From positions 1 to 64,000 of the forward strand of contig JAAFJS010000005.1 in NCBI GenBank assembly GCA_013298985.1: DNA of 64,000 nucleotides, read 5' to 3'. The stretch is from Cytophagales bacterium. GTDB taxonomy: Bacteria; Bacteroidota; Bacteroidia; Cytophagales; Thermoflexibacteraceae. The notes below the pieces were generated by a model. That model was not told the origin of the DNA. It searched no databases and worked only from the letters and a program-made list of their open reading frames with translations. Below are positions 27,396 to 35,409 of this stretch, one piece after another. Position 1 is the first letter of the stretch; the number at the start of each line of letters is the position of its first letter. The position numbers and the translations under genes are program-made.

Positions 27396-28211
27396 ATGCT
27401 TGGCAACTTAGATAATGAGGTTATTTTTAAAAAGGCATTTACCAATAAAATAGTCTTTAAGGCTTTCGTGCGTGATATTTTAGGTATTGAAATAGAGGTA
27501 GATAAAATAGAAACTGAGAAAAAATTTGAACCCAAGATTGGCTATGTAGATTTTGAATTAGACATTTTTGCAGAGTCAGTAGATAGAAGAATAGTGATTG
27601 AGATTCAACGAGTAGAATACGATAGCCACTTCGACCGTTTTTTGCATTATTTCTTGATGCTGATTGCAGAGCAACAAAGAAACGCCAAAACTTACAATAT
27701 AGACCAAACTGTTTATGTGATAGTAGTTTTGACTGCGCCTTACACCATTAGCGAGAAAAATGGGAAGCCTATCCTTGACGAGGTACTTTTGATACAGATG
27801 AACCCGCAGACCTTAAAAGGGGAAATCAGAGATTTATATGGACACAAGTCGGGCGGCGTTCCGCTCGTGTGCCTTAACCCCAATCACCCTGACAAAGACA
27901 CCCCCAAACAGATAAGAGATTGGTTAGACTTGATTTATCAGTCCATTCACAATCCGCAAAGACCTTCGTTAAACACTGAAAATGAGGGAATTAAAAAGGC
28001 GATAGAACTGATTAGTTTTGAAAACTTGACCCCAGAGGAACGCAGAGAAGCGAAAGACAATGAGTCCAAAAGAGTTACGATTGCACGAATTGAAAATGCA
28101 AAAGTGATAGAAATTGCCAAAAATATGCTAAAGAAAGGTTTTGATAATGAAACGATTGTAGAACTCACAGGCTTAACTCCCAACCAAATAGAAAAACTAA
28201 GGGAGAATTAA
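27396..28211 (+). CDS. Rpn-type PD-(D/E)XK nuclease/transposase family protein
   Basis: 271 residues. The start NLDNEVIFKKAFTNKIVFKAFVRDIL, the motif YVDFELDIF and VIEIQR (acidic residues and E-x-Q of the PD-(D/E)XK core, about residues 50-75), and HFDRFLHYFLMLIAEQQ match the Rpn (recombination-promoting nuclease) family. The C-terminal tail NAKVIEIAKNMLKKGFDNETIVELTGLT is the familiar small helical repeat of these proteins. Known Rpn proteins cut DNA and behave as mobile or defence-linked nucleases. It stands alone with its own promoter. Confidence 0.88.
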   Translation: MLGNLDNEVIFKKAFTNKIVFKAFVRDILGIEIEVDKIETEKKFEPKIGYVDFELDIFAESVDRRIVIEIQRVEYDSHFDRFLHYFLMLIAEQQRNAKTYNIDQTVYVIVVLTAPYTISEKNGKPILDEVLLIQMNPQTLKGEIRDLYGHKSGGVPLVCLNPNHPDKDTPKQIRDWLDLIYQSIHNPQRPSLNTENEGIKKAIELISFENLTPEERREAKDNESKRVTIARIENAKVIEIAKNMLKKGFDNETIVELTGLTPNQIEKLREN

Positions 28212-28376
28212 AACCCAATTTATCTGTTTGTAAAAATGATAGCTTGAAGTTGAAAGACAGATAAAATTTTGATTTTTCAAACACTATTTTTATGATTTTT
28301 TAATTATCAATGCGGTTAATAAACAATAGTTTTTTTATAGCAAAAAATGTCAGTAGGGACACTTACATAAATATAG

Positions 28377-28448
28377 TGAAGGTAAAAGGACTCGAACCAA
28401 TAAACCACTATACTCGACATAGCTGCTCTACCATTGGCATATACCTTC
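28377..28448 (-). tRNA. tRNA-like gene, possibly degenerate (anticodon loop suggests CGA)
   Basis: On the minus strand GAAGGTA (28448-28442) pairs perfectly with TACCTTC (28384-28378), a 7-bp acceptor stem. Between them are a D-loop-like ATGGTAGAGCA, an anticodon arm CTAT-GTCGAGT-ATAG with T33 and anticodon CGA (Ser) in place, and a T-loop TTCGAGT. The T-stem is poor (ATTGG against CCTTT) and the D-stem only partly pairs, so it may be a decayed tRNA or a tRNA-like RNA. CCA is not encoded. It lies just downstream of an intrinsic terminator and the permuted tRNA-like element. Confidence 0.4.
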
Positions 28449-28454
28449 TTTTTC

Positions 28455-28488
28455 AAAAAAAGTCGCAGGTTCTCTGCGAACCTGCGAC
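28455..28488 (-). terminator. Intrinsic terminator of the tRNA-like transcript
   Basis: GTCGCAGGTTC pairs with GAACCTGCGAC (11 bp, 5-nt loop). Read on the minus strand the stem is followed by seven T, so it would end a leftward transcript coming from the permuted tRNA-like element and from 28779..29558. Confidence 0.8.
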
Positions 28489-28559
28489 GTAAAATTAACC
28501 CCCTCTTCAAGATATCCTATGAGGAAGGAGGCTCTTGCGGTTACTCATGTTCAGCAAAT

Positions 28560-28665
28560 TTTATGTTTACCTATTCTTCATTCCACCACTGAATTAATCT
28601 GCCTTTGAAATCATACTAAATAAGAGGCAGATGTGGGATTCGAACCCACGACAAAGAATGTTCTA
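28560..28665 (-). ncRNA. Circularly permuted tRNA-like RNA
   Basis: On the minus strand the 3' half of a tRNA comes first. TTCTT (anticodon-stem 3' side, 28658-28654) is followed by TGTC (variable loop), the T-arm GTGGG-TTCGAAT-CCCAC, and ATCTGCC (acceptor 3' side, 28632-28626). After 22 nt comes the 5' half: GGCAGAT (28603-28597), TA, the D-arm ATTC-AGTGGTG-GAAT, G26, and AAGAA (28578-28574). All four stems pair perfectly (7, 4, 5 and 5 bp). The tertiary-contact bases U8, A14, G15, G18-G19, C48, G53-C61 and TTCGA are all present. The anticodon loop is where the molecule is opened and has no clear U33. The order is that of permuted tRNAs or two-piece tmRNA, but tmRNA lacks such a D-stem. A transcript of about 300 nt ending at 28455 is likely. 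Confidence 0.5.
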
Positions 28666-28778
28666 ATTCACTGACTTTCACCTATCAAACTAAACTTGAC
28701 GCTTTGACTACGAATCTAACGCTAAATTATCGAGTATTTTGACGCTAAGAGTTAAAGCTGAAGTTATAGTCAAGATTT

Positions 28779-29558
28779 TTATAATTTACCCAAATGAATA
28801 TAATCAAACACTTTTTCACCCAGGTCCGAAGAAATTAGTTCGGCATTATTTGCCTCTTCCAAAGCGGTAATGGTCGCTTGTAAGAGCTTTTCGTACCTCA
28901 CCAGCAGTTCTGCACGCTGATACATACTGAACTCGCCGCTAAATTGCTGCGAAGTATAAGTACCAATCAACACTTGCATAGATTTATCTGCCACTACGGG
29001 TTGCCTGTTTTTGTCAGGGTGCGGGTCTGTTAAGATGTACTGCTCCTTGATGGTTGTTTTTGCCTCACCAGTTTCGAGGGCGGTGCTAAAAATACCTTTT
29101 GCCCTAAAAGCTTCCTCCTCCGCCAATGCCCAAATGGATTGCTCGCTTCTCACAGGAATTTCTTTGTACAAATCACGCAGTTTACCTTCTAAAATAGATT
29201 TCAAACGTAGCAGTTCCAGCGAGCTATATTCGCCCACAGTCTTGTCGCCAATCACTAATTTACCTTTTACAGTACCAGAGGAATTGGTTTTTTCTATGTT
29301 AAACACCGTAGTCAGGTAGCTTTTTGAGTTAGTATTCATCCACTCTAACTGCTCAGAAACCGTAGAAACCACATTTACAAAACTTCTTTTGCTCGGTTCG
29401 TCCAAATAGCCTTCCTTGGCGATATACGTTTTCCTTTCTCCTTTGAATAGCGTTTGCTTAGATTTGAACTTATTAAATAAGTCATCAATCATATTTTTAA
29501 ACTCTTTTTCGGCTCTCTCTCGCAAGGCTAATGCCACACTTAGTTTGATAATTTTCAT
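28779..29558 (-). CDS. Conserved protein of unknown function adjacent to the tRNA-like RNA
   Basis: 259 residues, soluble, no signal peptide. An N-terminal helix (LSVALALRERAEKEFKNMIDDL) precedes KTYIAKEGYLDEPSKRSFVNVVSTVSEQLEW, a mixed middle (LELLRLKSILEGKLRDLYKEIPV), ILTDPHPDKNRQP, IGTYTSQQFSGEFS and a helical end RYEKLLQATITALEEANNAE ... EKVFDYIHLGKL. I cannot name it for certain. From memory it resembles a scattered bacterial family (DUF7873-like) with the same KTY...PSxR, HP...SGe, EEAN and FxYIH landmarks, which I recall near tRNA-like and RNA-repair genes; this is unverified. The permuted tRNA-like RNA starts about 115 bp after its stop, on the same strand and with no terminator between, so the two are probably cotranscribed. 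Confidence 0.75.
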   Translation of the reverse strand: MKIIKLSVALALRERAEKEFKNMIDDLFNKFKSKQTLFKGERKTYIAKEGYLDEPSKRSFVNVVSTVSEQLEWMNTNSKSYLTTVFNIEKTNSSGTVKGKLVIGDKTVGEYSSLELLRLKSILEGKLRDLYKEIPVRSEQSIWALAEEEAFRAKGIFSTALETGEAKTTIKEQYILTDPHPDKNRQPVVADKSMQVLIGTYTSQQFSGEFSMYQRAELLVRYEKLLQATITALEEANNAELISSDLGEKVFDYIHLGKL

Positions 29559-29644
29559 GTTTATTCTAAATTAGTGGGAACAAATATAAGAATACTATCA
29601 GACATTACATAAATAAGAATATGTTTTTTTTACCTGCTGTTTTG

Positions 29645-29652
29645 TATCTTTG
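29645..29652 (+). promoter_or_regulatory. -7 promoter element TATCTTTG
   Basis: TATCTTTG within TTTTGTATCTTTG, 17 bp before the ATG at 29669. It is identical to the element before 27396. It also supports 29669 rather than the upstream in-frame codon at 29621 as the start. Confidence 0.5.
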
Positions 29653-29668
29653 TCAAACATCTGATACT

Positions 29669-30316
29669 ATGAAATATAAAAGGAATACCAATATCACCGT
29701 AGGCTTAATCGTTGGGATTGTGTTTTTGGCAATCATTTTTTATATGACGCTTTCGCCAGGCATCAAGGCTGCAAATGATAAAAATTGCTTACAATCAGGT
29801 GTTTGGCAACTCAAAAAAGTATATTTGGATAGCTTGCTTTACGTAAATGGAGAAGAAACAAAATTGTTGCAACGATTAGACGTTTCTGCTATTTTTATGG
29901 ATAGTTTATCTATAACGCTTGATTTTGAGGCAGATATTAATAGAAAAATCAATAATGGCACAGCGCAGATTCAGTACGAAGGGCAGGACTACGGAATAGC
30001 TCTAAGCGCAGAGGGGCTAACGCGGGAATACTCAGAGTGCCACAAAATAATGAGGTTAACGTGGGGAACAACTACTTTCAGAGGGGGCAAAGTCCAAGAT
30101 ACTACCCAAAACGCCAATCATATCAGTATCTCCACAGAACTTAATAAAGACTACGAAGGTAGCTATCTGCTTCAAAATGACACGCTTACCAATAGTTATT
30201 TACCTTCTTGGTCTGCGCCTTTTCACCCCAAAAACCCAGCTAACAACCGATTTATCAATTACAGAAATGGAAATAAAATTTTTCGCTTTCTATGGGTAAA
30301 AATAAAATCCTCTTAA
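29669..30316 (+). CDS. Membrane-anchored hypothetical protein
   Basis: 215 residues from ATG 29669. A single N-terminal membrane helix (NITVGLIVGIVFLAIIFYMTL) anchors an extracytoplasmic beta-rich domain (SGVWQLKKVYLDSLLYVNGEE ... YEGSYLLQNDTLTNSYLPSW). The WQL...D pattern recalls lipocalin-like periplasmic proteins, but I cannot assign a family. Divergent from 28779..29558, convergent with 30351..30974. Confidence 0.65.
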   Translation: MKYKRNTNITVGLIVGIVFLAIIFYMTLSPGIKAANDKNCLQSGVWQLKKVYLDSLLYVNGEETKLLQRLDVSAIFMDSLSITLDFEADINRKINNGTAQIQYEGQDYGIALSAEGLTREYSECHKIMRLTWGTTTFRGGKVQDTTQNANHISISTELNKDYEGSYLLQNDTLTNSYLPSWSAPFHPKNPANNRFINYRNGNKIFRFLWVKIKSS

Positions 30317-30350
30317 ATTGCTGTATAAAAAACGCATACAAACCAATTTA

Positions 30351-30974
30351 TTACAACATAAACTTGACCATCAAAACCATCAATATAATATTAAGTCCTA
30401 CCACTACCCAAAACGGCTTCACATCAGGTTCGAGAATGTCTATTGTTGTCTTTTCATCTAATTTTTTTGCCACAGATTCGCTAATTGTATTAATATTTCC
30501 CATATTAATATCCTGACTTTTAACTACTTCCAGCAGTGTTTCGTTAAACGGTACTTTGCCTATTAGGTACTGAGCCACCCATCTGAACGGTTGGGGCAAT
30601 GTGTTTAGCCAAGAAGCGGTATTCACAAGTTGGTTTTTTAGTCCTTCATAATTCAAGTTTGTAGCTTGGCTTGTTTCCAACATTTTGCCAATAATGTATT
30701 GAAAAAAAGCAATTTTTTGTTCTTTTATTACATAGCTCAATCCTCGACGAATCCCATACGTTTTTCCTATCAAAAAATAGACCATAGGCAAGCCCAGTAC
30801 AAACACCAAAACAAGCAAACCAATCGCCAAAGCTGAAAGATGCGAAGCAGTAATCGCCGCCACTATCGCAAAAATCCAGTTCAGTAGCACACCAAAGCCA
30901 AGTACCACCATGATACTTCTCAGGGTGATAAACCCTGTTTTAGTAGCGATTTTCAAGTTTTCTTTGATGTCCAT
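30351..30974 (-). CDS. Membrane protein of unknown function
   Basis: 207 residues. Two adjacent N-terminal helices (about 18-40 and 45-70: VVLGFGVLLNWIFAIVAAI, ALAIGLLVLVFVLGLPMVYFLIG), a soluble stretch of about 110 residues (YGIRRGLSYVIKEQKIAFFQYIIGKML ... INTISESVAKKLDEK), and a C-terminal helix (PFWVVVGLNIILMVLMVKFML). No family recognised. It follows the cytidylyltransferase gene by 10 bp on the same strand, so probably in one operon. Confidence 0.7.
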   Translation of the reverse strand: MDIKENLKIATKTGFITLRSIMVVLGFGVLLNWIFAIVAAITASHLSALAIGLLVLVFVLGLPMVYFLIGKTYGIRRGLSYVIKEQKIAFFQYIIGKMLETSQATNLNYEGLKNQLVNTASWLNTLPQPFRWVAQYLIGKVPFNETLLEVVKSQDINMGNINTISESVAKKLDEKTTIDILEPDVKPFWVVVGLNIILMVLMVKFML

Positions 30975-30984
30975 ATCTCCTTGA

Positions 30985-31659
30985 CTATTGGTTAAGTTTC
31001 AAAATCTTATGTGCCAACTCCGCAATCAAAAAATCAATTTCTTCATCAATGTCTATTGCCTCCTTGCGGTCAATCTCAAACAAATAAGGTCTGTTGCCTA
31101 TTCGGTTGTGTTTTTCCTTCAAAATCTGCTTTGTAAAAAGATAAAGACAAGAATTTTCCTCGTAAATGGGTGGCAAATCTTGCGTTCGGAGCAAAATATT
31201 TGGATTGTGATTTACTGCACGCGCAAGCCCGTCCCAAAGTCTTGTTTGTAAGCGAGTTACACTAAAAAGCGAATCATAAATTGGATAGTTTTTTAGGAAA
31301 AAATTAATCCCTTCTTCAATCGTATCCGAGCTTAACAAAGGGTTGGTGCTATGCGTTTGGAGGTAAAAATCAGATTCCACTTGGCTAATGATATTGAGCA
31401 GTACGTCGTTCATAGGAATCCCGCCATCGCGCAAATGTTCGGGTCTTTCGAGCAAAATCACGCTGGGCATATTTGCCTTGGCATACTGCATGATGCTTGG
31501 GCTGTCCGTATCAATCACGATTTGGGTGATGGAAGGGCAGTTCAAAAGCGTTTCTGTAATGTAATGAAAAAGTGGTTTGCCATTGAAAAGGCGATAGTTT
31601 TTGCCCTTAACGCGCTCGCTGCTGTGGCGCATAGGCACGATAGCTGTGATGGTTTTCAT
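30985..31659 (-). CDS. Acylneuraminate cytidylyltransferase-family protein
   Basis: 224 residues. IVPMRHSSERVKGKNYRLFNGKPL is the nucleotide-binding loop of CMP-sugar synthetases (NeuA/KdsB-like), with R-x-x-S-x-R-x-x-x-K-N. DSPSIMQYAK, FYLQTHSTNPLLSSDTI and EIDRKEAIDIDEEIDFLIAE (metal-binding D-x-D near the C-terminus) also fit. It would activate a nonulosonic acid or similar sugar with CTP for surface glycans. The other sugar-biosynthesis genes are not adjacent, so the exact sugar is unknown. Confidence 0.87.
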   Translation of the reverse strand: MKTITAIVPMRHSSERVKGKNYRLFNGKPLFHYITETLLNCPSITQIVIDTDSPSIMQYAKANMPSVILLERPEHLRDGGIPMNDVLLNIISQVESDFYLQTHSTNPLLSSDTIEEGINFFLKNYPIYDSLFSVTRLQTRLWDGLARAVNHNPNILLRTQDLPPIYEENSCLYLFTKQILKEKHNRIGNRPYLFEIDRKEAIDIDEEIDFLIAELAHKILKLNQ

Positions 31660-31841
31660 CTAATAAATCATTAATTTTTGTGGTAAAATTAAAGGAAATT
31701 TGTATTTTTATTCATCTAAACCAATATATTTGTTTTATTCCTTAGTTTATCGTTTTTGAATTTCTTGTTTTTAGTGTTTATTTACCATACATTAAGGCAA
31801 ATACTTATCAACTATATTAACCATTTAACAATATATTATTC

Positions 31842-32840
31842 ATGTTTTTGGAAGTACGAAACCTCTCTAAAAAATATTACCAACAAGCTGAAAAAGCGGT
31901 AGATAATCTTTCTTTTTCTTTGCAGGAAGGTGAAATCTTGACAATCGTGGGCGAAAGTGGTAGCGGGAAAACCTCCCTCTTACACATCATTGGTGGCTTG
32001 TTAGAGCCTGACGCGGGCGAGGTCTTTTTGGAGTTGGGCAAGGTGCTGCCGCCCTCGGCGCGATTAGTAGCGGGCAATCCTTTCATCAATATTGTCCACC
32101 AGAACTTCAAGATGTTTCCGCTTTTTAACATTTATGACAATATTTCTTACTTTCTTAGGCAGTACAAAGCTGATTATCAGCGCAAAAGAGTAGCTGAATT
32201 GCTGACACTTTGCAGGCTGGAAGGTACAGAAAACAAACTTCCCTACGAACTTTCGGGCGGGCAGTTACAGCGTGTTGCTTTGGCTGTGGCACTGGCAAAC
32301 AAACCCAAATTACTGTTGCTGGACGAGCCTTTTAGCAATTTGGACGCAAGCCTCAAGCTGTATTTGAAAAAAGAAATTTTACATATTTTGAAGGAAAGCA
32401 AGACTGCCGCCATCATGGTTACGCACGACCCCCAAGACGCTTTTGGGCTTGCTGACCGCGTGGCTGTCATGTATAAAGGCGAAATTTTGCAGATAGACAA
32501 ACCACAGTTCGTCTATCAACACCCTGTCAATCTGTACGTTGCGGGGCTTTTTGGCGAAGTAAATGTCTTGGATTCTGCCCTCATCAAACTTTTCCAACTC
32601 TCAGAGGCATGGGGCGCGGTTAGGATTATGATTCGCCCTGCCGACATCAAGATTGGCAATAAAAACAATAGTATTTTTGAGGTAACAATCCTGTCTATTG
32701 ATTTTATGGGTGCGTTTTACCGAGTAGAGGTGCAAACAGCTATCAATCAGATACTTATTATTCATACACCTTTCATTGATGGCGCAGTGGGAGAGAAAAT
32801 TTTTATTCAGTTAGACAGACAAAAACTACTTATTTTTTAG
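31842..32840 (+). CDS. ABC transporter ATP-binding protein (PotA/FbpC-like)
   Basis: 332 residues. Walker A GESGSGKTS (37-45), Q-loop VHQNFKMFPLFN, signature LSGGQLQRVALA (about 136), Walker B LLLLDEPFSNLD, H-loop MVTHDPQDAF. The C-terminal 100 residues form a TOBE-like domain (IMIRPADIKIG ... TILSIDFMGAFYRVEVQT). This is the ATPase subunit layout of spermidine/putrescine, iron or sulfate importers. No permease or binding protein is adjacent, so the substrate is open. It converges on and overlaps by 11 bp the gene at 32830..33252. Confidence 0.9.
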   Translation: MFLEVRNLSKKYYQQAEKAVDNLSFSLQEGEILTIVGESGSGKTSLLHIIGGLLEPDAGEVFLELGKVLPPSARLVAGNPFINIVHQNFKMFPLFNIYDNISYFLRQYKADYQRKRVAELLTLCRLEGTENKLPYELSGGQLQRVALAVALANKPKLLLLDEPFSNLDASLKLYLKKEILHILKESKTAAIMVTHDPQDAFGLADRVAVMYKGEILQIDKPQFVYQHPVNLYVAGLFGEVNVLDSALIKLFQLSEAWGAVRIMIRPADIKIGNKNNSIFEVTILSIDFMGAFYRVEVQTAINQILIIHTPFIDGAVGEKIFIQLDRQKLLIF

Positions 32841-33252
32841 TCTTAAAAAGAATAATTTTAAAGTCTTTGGGGAAAAGTTCGGTGAAATACAGTATGATAA
32901 TCAGCAACATAGGCGCGGCAGAGGTGAAAACAGTAACCAACCAAATGCCTAAAAAACTATTGATTCGAGCATCAGACGAATCTGATTTTTGAAAACGAAT
33001 GGACATAGTTTCTTTGGGTGCGTACTCTACATTATCAGGTCCCTTAAAAGTTACGTTTTTTGTGCCATCAAAAAACTGAATGACAGGGTAGCTGTGCATG
33101 AAATCTGAGCCTCCTACCAAGCTCTGCCCCTTGAATAAATACGTGCCTGTCGTTTCTTCGGAGTTCACAAGCCAGTAAATCCGATACAAATAAAACGGGC
33201 TGACGAGCAGCAGGAACAACAGTACGAAAAATAAGTTTTTTCTGATTTGCAT
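32830..33252 (-). CDS. DUF3592-like membrane protein
   Basis: 140 residues from ATG 33252, which gives an N-terminal helix (KNLFFVLLFLLLVSPFYLYRIYWL). A middle domain, TGTYLFKGQSLVGGSDFMHSYPVIQF ... IRFQKSDSSDARINSFLGIW, and a second helix (VTVFTSAAPMLLIIILYFTEL) follow. Two helices around a beta domain with PV.F and DARI.SF.G.W resemble DUF3592. Function unknown. A longer frame begins at 33363 but adds no plausible N-terminus. Confidence 0.65.
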   Translation of the reverse strand: MQIRKNLFFVLLFLLLVSPFYLYRIYWLVNSEETTGTYLFKGQSLVGGSDFMHSYPVIQFFDGTKNVTFKGPDNVEYAPKETMSIRFQKSDSSDARINSFLGIWLVTVFTSAAPMLLIIILYFTELFPKDFKIILFKTKK

Positions 33253-33302
33253 GGTTTTTTCAAATTTCTGCAATTTAAGCAAATTTAATGAATATAAAAT
33301 AA

Positions 33303-34265
33303 ATGAAAACAACATTTGCCGTAGTTTTGGTCTTGTCCAGTTTTTCAGTTTTTTCCCAAGCAAAGCTCGATTGGCGGGCGCGTGCAGACATCAACAAAGA
33401 TTTGCCCGAAACTATCCAAGTCTTTGAATTTGAGGGAAATATGCCCACTACTCAGCGAAAAATACACGCTTTTTATGCCAAAATAAACCTCAAAGACAGG
33501 AAAATAGAAGTCAAAAGCATAGCCTCAGAAAACGGAAAAGGACTGGAAACCACGCCCGAATTGGCACTGAAAAGTAAAGCCATTTTAGCCATTAACGGCG
33601 GCTATTTTACCTTCAAACCCGATACGGTCAGTGGCGGACTTTCTTCGGTCAGTTTGCTGGTTTCTGATGGAAAAACCATCGCGACTAATCAAGAAATAGT
33701 AAGCAGAAAAAATGACAATGGAAAGCTAAATGCCTGTTACCCAACGCGTAGTGCCTTCGGACTCAAAGGCAGAAAGGCAGACGTGGCTTGGGTATATTCT
33801 GAAAATGGAAAAACGTATTTTTACCAACAACCAAATCCTGTTTCTGATGATTTTGTTCAGCCCAAACCCACAGAAAAAATGCCTTCTAAACGCAAAAAAT
33901 GGAAAATGAAAGAAGTGATGGGCGGAGGTCCCGTTTTGGTGGAAAATTTTGAGAAACGCATTACCGACAAAGAGGAATTATTGGCGCAAATAGCAGGCGT
34001 AAACCCCAGAACAGCAGTAGGTTATACAGACAAAAATGAACTTATATTTTTGGTAGTAGATGGGCGACAGGAAATCAGTGAAGGCGTAACTTTTGAAGAA
34101 TTGGCAGCTATTTTTGTTGGGTTGGGGGCAAAAGAGGCGATTAATCTGGACGGCGGCGGTTCTTCTACTTTTTGGGCAAACGGGCAAGTGCTAAACAAGC
34201 CCTCTGACAAAACTGGGCTGAGAAAAGTTGCCTCTATTTTGATAATAAAGAATAAAAATGACTAA
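33303..34265 (+). CDS. Phosphodiester glycosidase (NAGPA) family protein
   Basis: 320 residues with signal peptide MKTTFAVVLVLSSFSVFSQ. The NAGPA domain shows KSKAILAINGGYFTF, VSLLVSDGKTI, RSAFGLKGRK, EVMGGGPVLVEN, NPRTAVGYTDKNELIFLVVDGRQ and EAINLDGGGSSTFW, all conserved in the family of N-acetylglucosamine-1-phosphodiester alpha-N-acetylglucosaminidases. Bacterial members are secreted or periplasmic and act on glycan phosphodiesters or other cell-surface polymers; the substrate here is not known. Divergent from 32830..33252. Confidence 0.92.
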   Translation: MKTTFAVVLVLSSFSVFSQAKLDWRARADINKDLPETIQVFEFEGNMPTTQRKIHAFYAKINLKDRKIEVKSIASENGKGLETTPELALKSKAILAINGGYFTFKPDTVSGGLSSVSLLVSDGKTIATNQEIVSRKNDNGKLNACYPTRSAFGLKGRKADVAWVYSENGKTYFYQQPNPVSDDFVQPKPTEKMPSKRKKWKMKEVMGGGPVLVENFEKRITDKEELLAQIAGVNPRTAVGYTDKNELIFLVVDGRQEISEGVTFEELAAIFVGLGAKEAINLDGGGSSTFWANGQVLNKPSDKTGLRKVASILIIKNKND

Positions 34266-34314
34266 ATTGTACTTTCAAAACTTTGATTTTAAAACCGTTT
34301 AATATAAAAATACT

Positions 34315-34494
34315 ATGAAATCTCTTTTGAAATTGATTGCCTTTGGCGGCTTGTGTTTGACTGTTATTCCTTCATTTTTGGTTTTCAATGAATTGATAAC
34401 CATAGATTTGCACAAAAATTTGATGTTTGTGGGAATGTTGCTTTGGTTTGTAAGCATACCATTTTTGCTCAAAAAGACAAAAGCAAAAGTGTAG
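34315..34494 (+). CDS. Small two-helix membrane protein
   Basis: 59 residues: two membrane helices, LLKLIAFGGLCLTVIPSFLVF and NLMFVGMLLWFVSIPFLL, with a short loop and a Lys-rich C-terminus (KKTKAKV). Small proteins of this design are common in Bacteroidota. It lies 49 bp after the NAGPA gene, possibly in its operon, and before the nuclease at 34523. Codon use and a proper stop support coding. Confidence 0.6.
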   Translation: MKSLLKLIAFGGLCLTVIPSFLVFNELITIDLHKNLMFVGMLLWFVSIPFLLKKTKAKV

Positions 34495-34522
34495 TTTTAT
34501 CATTTTTTAAATTTGTTGTTTT

Positions 34523-35212
34523 ATGACTATATCAATAGACAGAATTAATACTAATTTGAAAATGTCGATTCCTTATGAAACTTTTTTATTTTTTTTAGAA
34601 AAAACAGAAGAAGGCGGAGTCGAGCAAAAATTTCAATATTTTGAGGGAGAGATTATTCCTATGCACAGCGAAAAGCCTGTGCCTGAGTGGTTTGTGCGCT
34701 ATGTTTTAAGCAATGATTTTGGAACACAACCCATAAAACTTCTATTTGAGATGGCAACAATCAATCATGGACAAATTATTTCAAATCTTCATATTCTCTT
34801 GGGCATGGTTTCCAAGACAAAAAATATAAAAATCTACTCACAAGGCACATTTGTCTATGTAGAAATTACGGGCAACTCCTTCCTTCCTGATTTATTTTTT
34901 ACAAATGCGGCAAATCAGCAAAAAAAAGATAAGCAGACTTTGCTCAACCCACTAAGTGTTTTTGAAGTGCTTTCTAACTCTACCAAGAAAATAGATAAGG
35001 TGAATAAACTCGATGAATACCAGCAAATTGAAAGCGTCTTAGAATACATTTTGATTGACCAATACAAACCCCATGTTACTATTCATCGCCGCATCAGTGA
35101 AAATATGTGGAAACAGGAGTTTTTGACCTCTATGAGTAGTGCTATCCACTTGGAAAGTATTGATTATAGCATTAGTTTGGCAGAAATCTATGACGGTGTA
35201 GAATTTGAATAA
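34523..35212 (+). CDS. Uma2 family nuclease-like protein
   Basis: 229 residues. The pattern SIPYETFLFFLEKTEE, FQYFEGEIIPM, INHGQIISNLHILLGM, ITGNSFLPDLFFTN, FEVLSNSTKKIDKVNKLDEYQQI and LEYILIDQYKP fits the Uma2 (DUF820) PD-(D/E)XK family. The catalytic acidic residue in LPD and the E in EVLS are visible, followed by K. These proteins are abundant in Cyanobacteria and Bacteroidota and are of unknown role, possibly mobile or restriction-like. A second member is at 52367..53020. Confidence 0.85.
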   Translation: MTISIDRINTNLKMSIPYETFLFFLEKTEEGGVEQKFQYFEGEIIPMHSEKPVPEWFVRYVLSNDFGTQPIKLLFEMATINHGQIISNLHILLGMVSKTKNIKIYSQGTFVYVEITGNSFLPDLFFTNAANQQKKDKQTLLNPLSVFEVLSNSTKKIDKVNKLDEYQQIESVLEYILIDQYKPHVTIHRRISENMWKQEFLTSMSSAIHLESIDYSISLAEIYDGVEFE

Positions 35213-35409
35213 AATTAGGCTGTTAGTTCAAACAAAGGCGGGCGTATAGTTAAAAAAATAACCTTCTGTATAAATTTTTAGTTAAATAATTGTACTTACA
35301 AAATCACAAAAAAAGACTAATTTTGCAACCAATTAGGCTCTTAGTTACGTATTTACTTCATGCTACATTAAGGATTTATTATTTATTCATCAATTATTTT
35401 ATCTCAAAA

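Noticed and set aside
28310-28510. Short frames on both strands across the tRNA-like genes
   Set aside because: They overlap tRNA-like structures and the terminator, and nothing in them looks like protein.
28560-28665. Interpretation of the permuted element as ordinary tmRNA
   Set aside because: It lacks the tmRNA acceptor start and the alanine-type features, has a true D-stem with GG, and no ALAA-type tag reading frame is visible.
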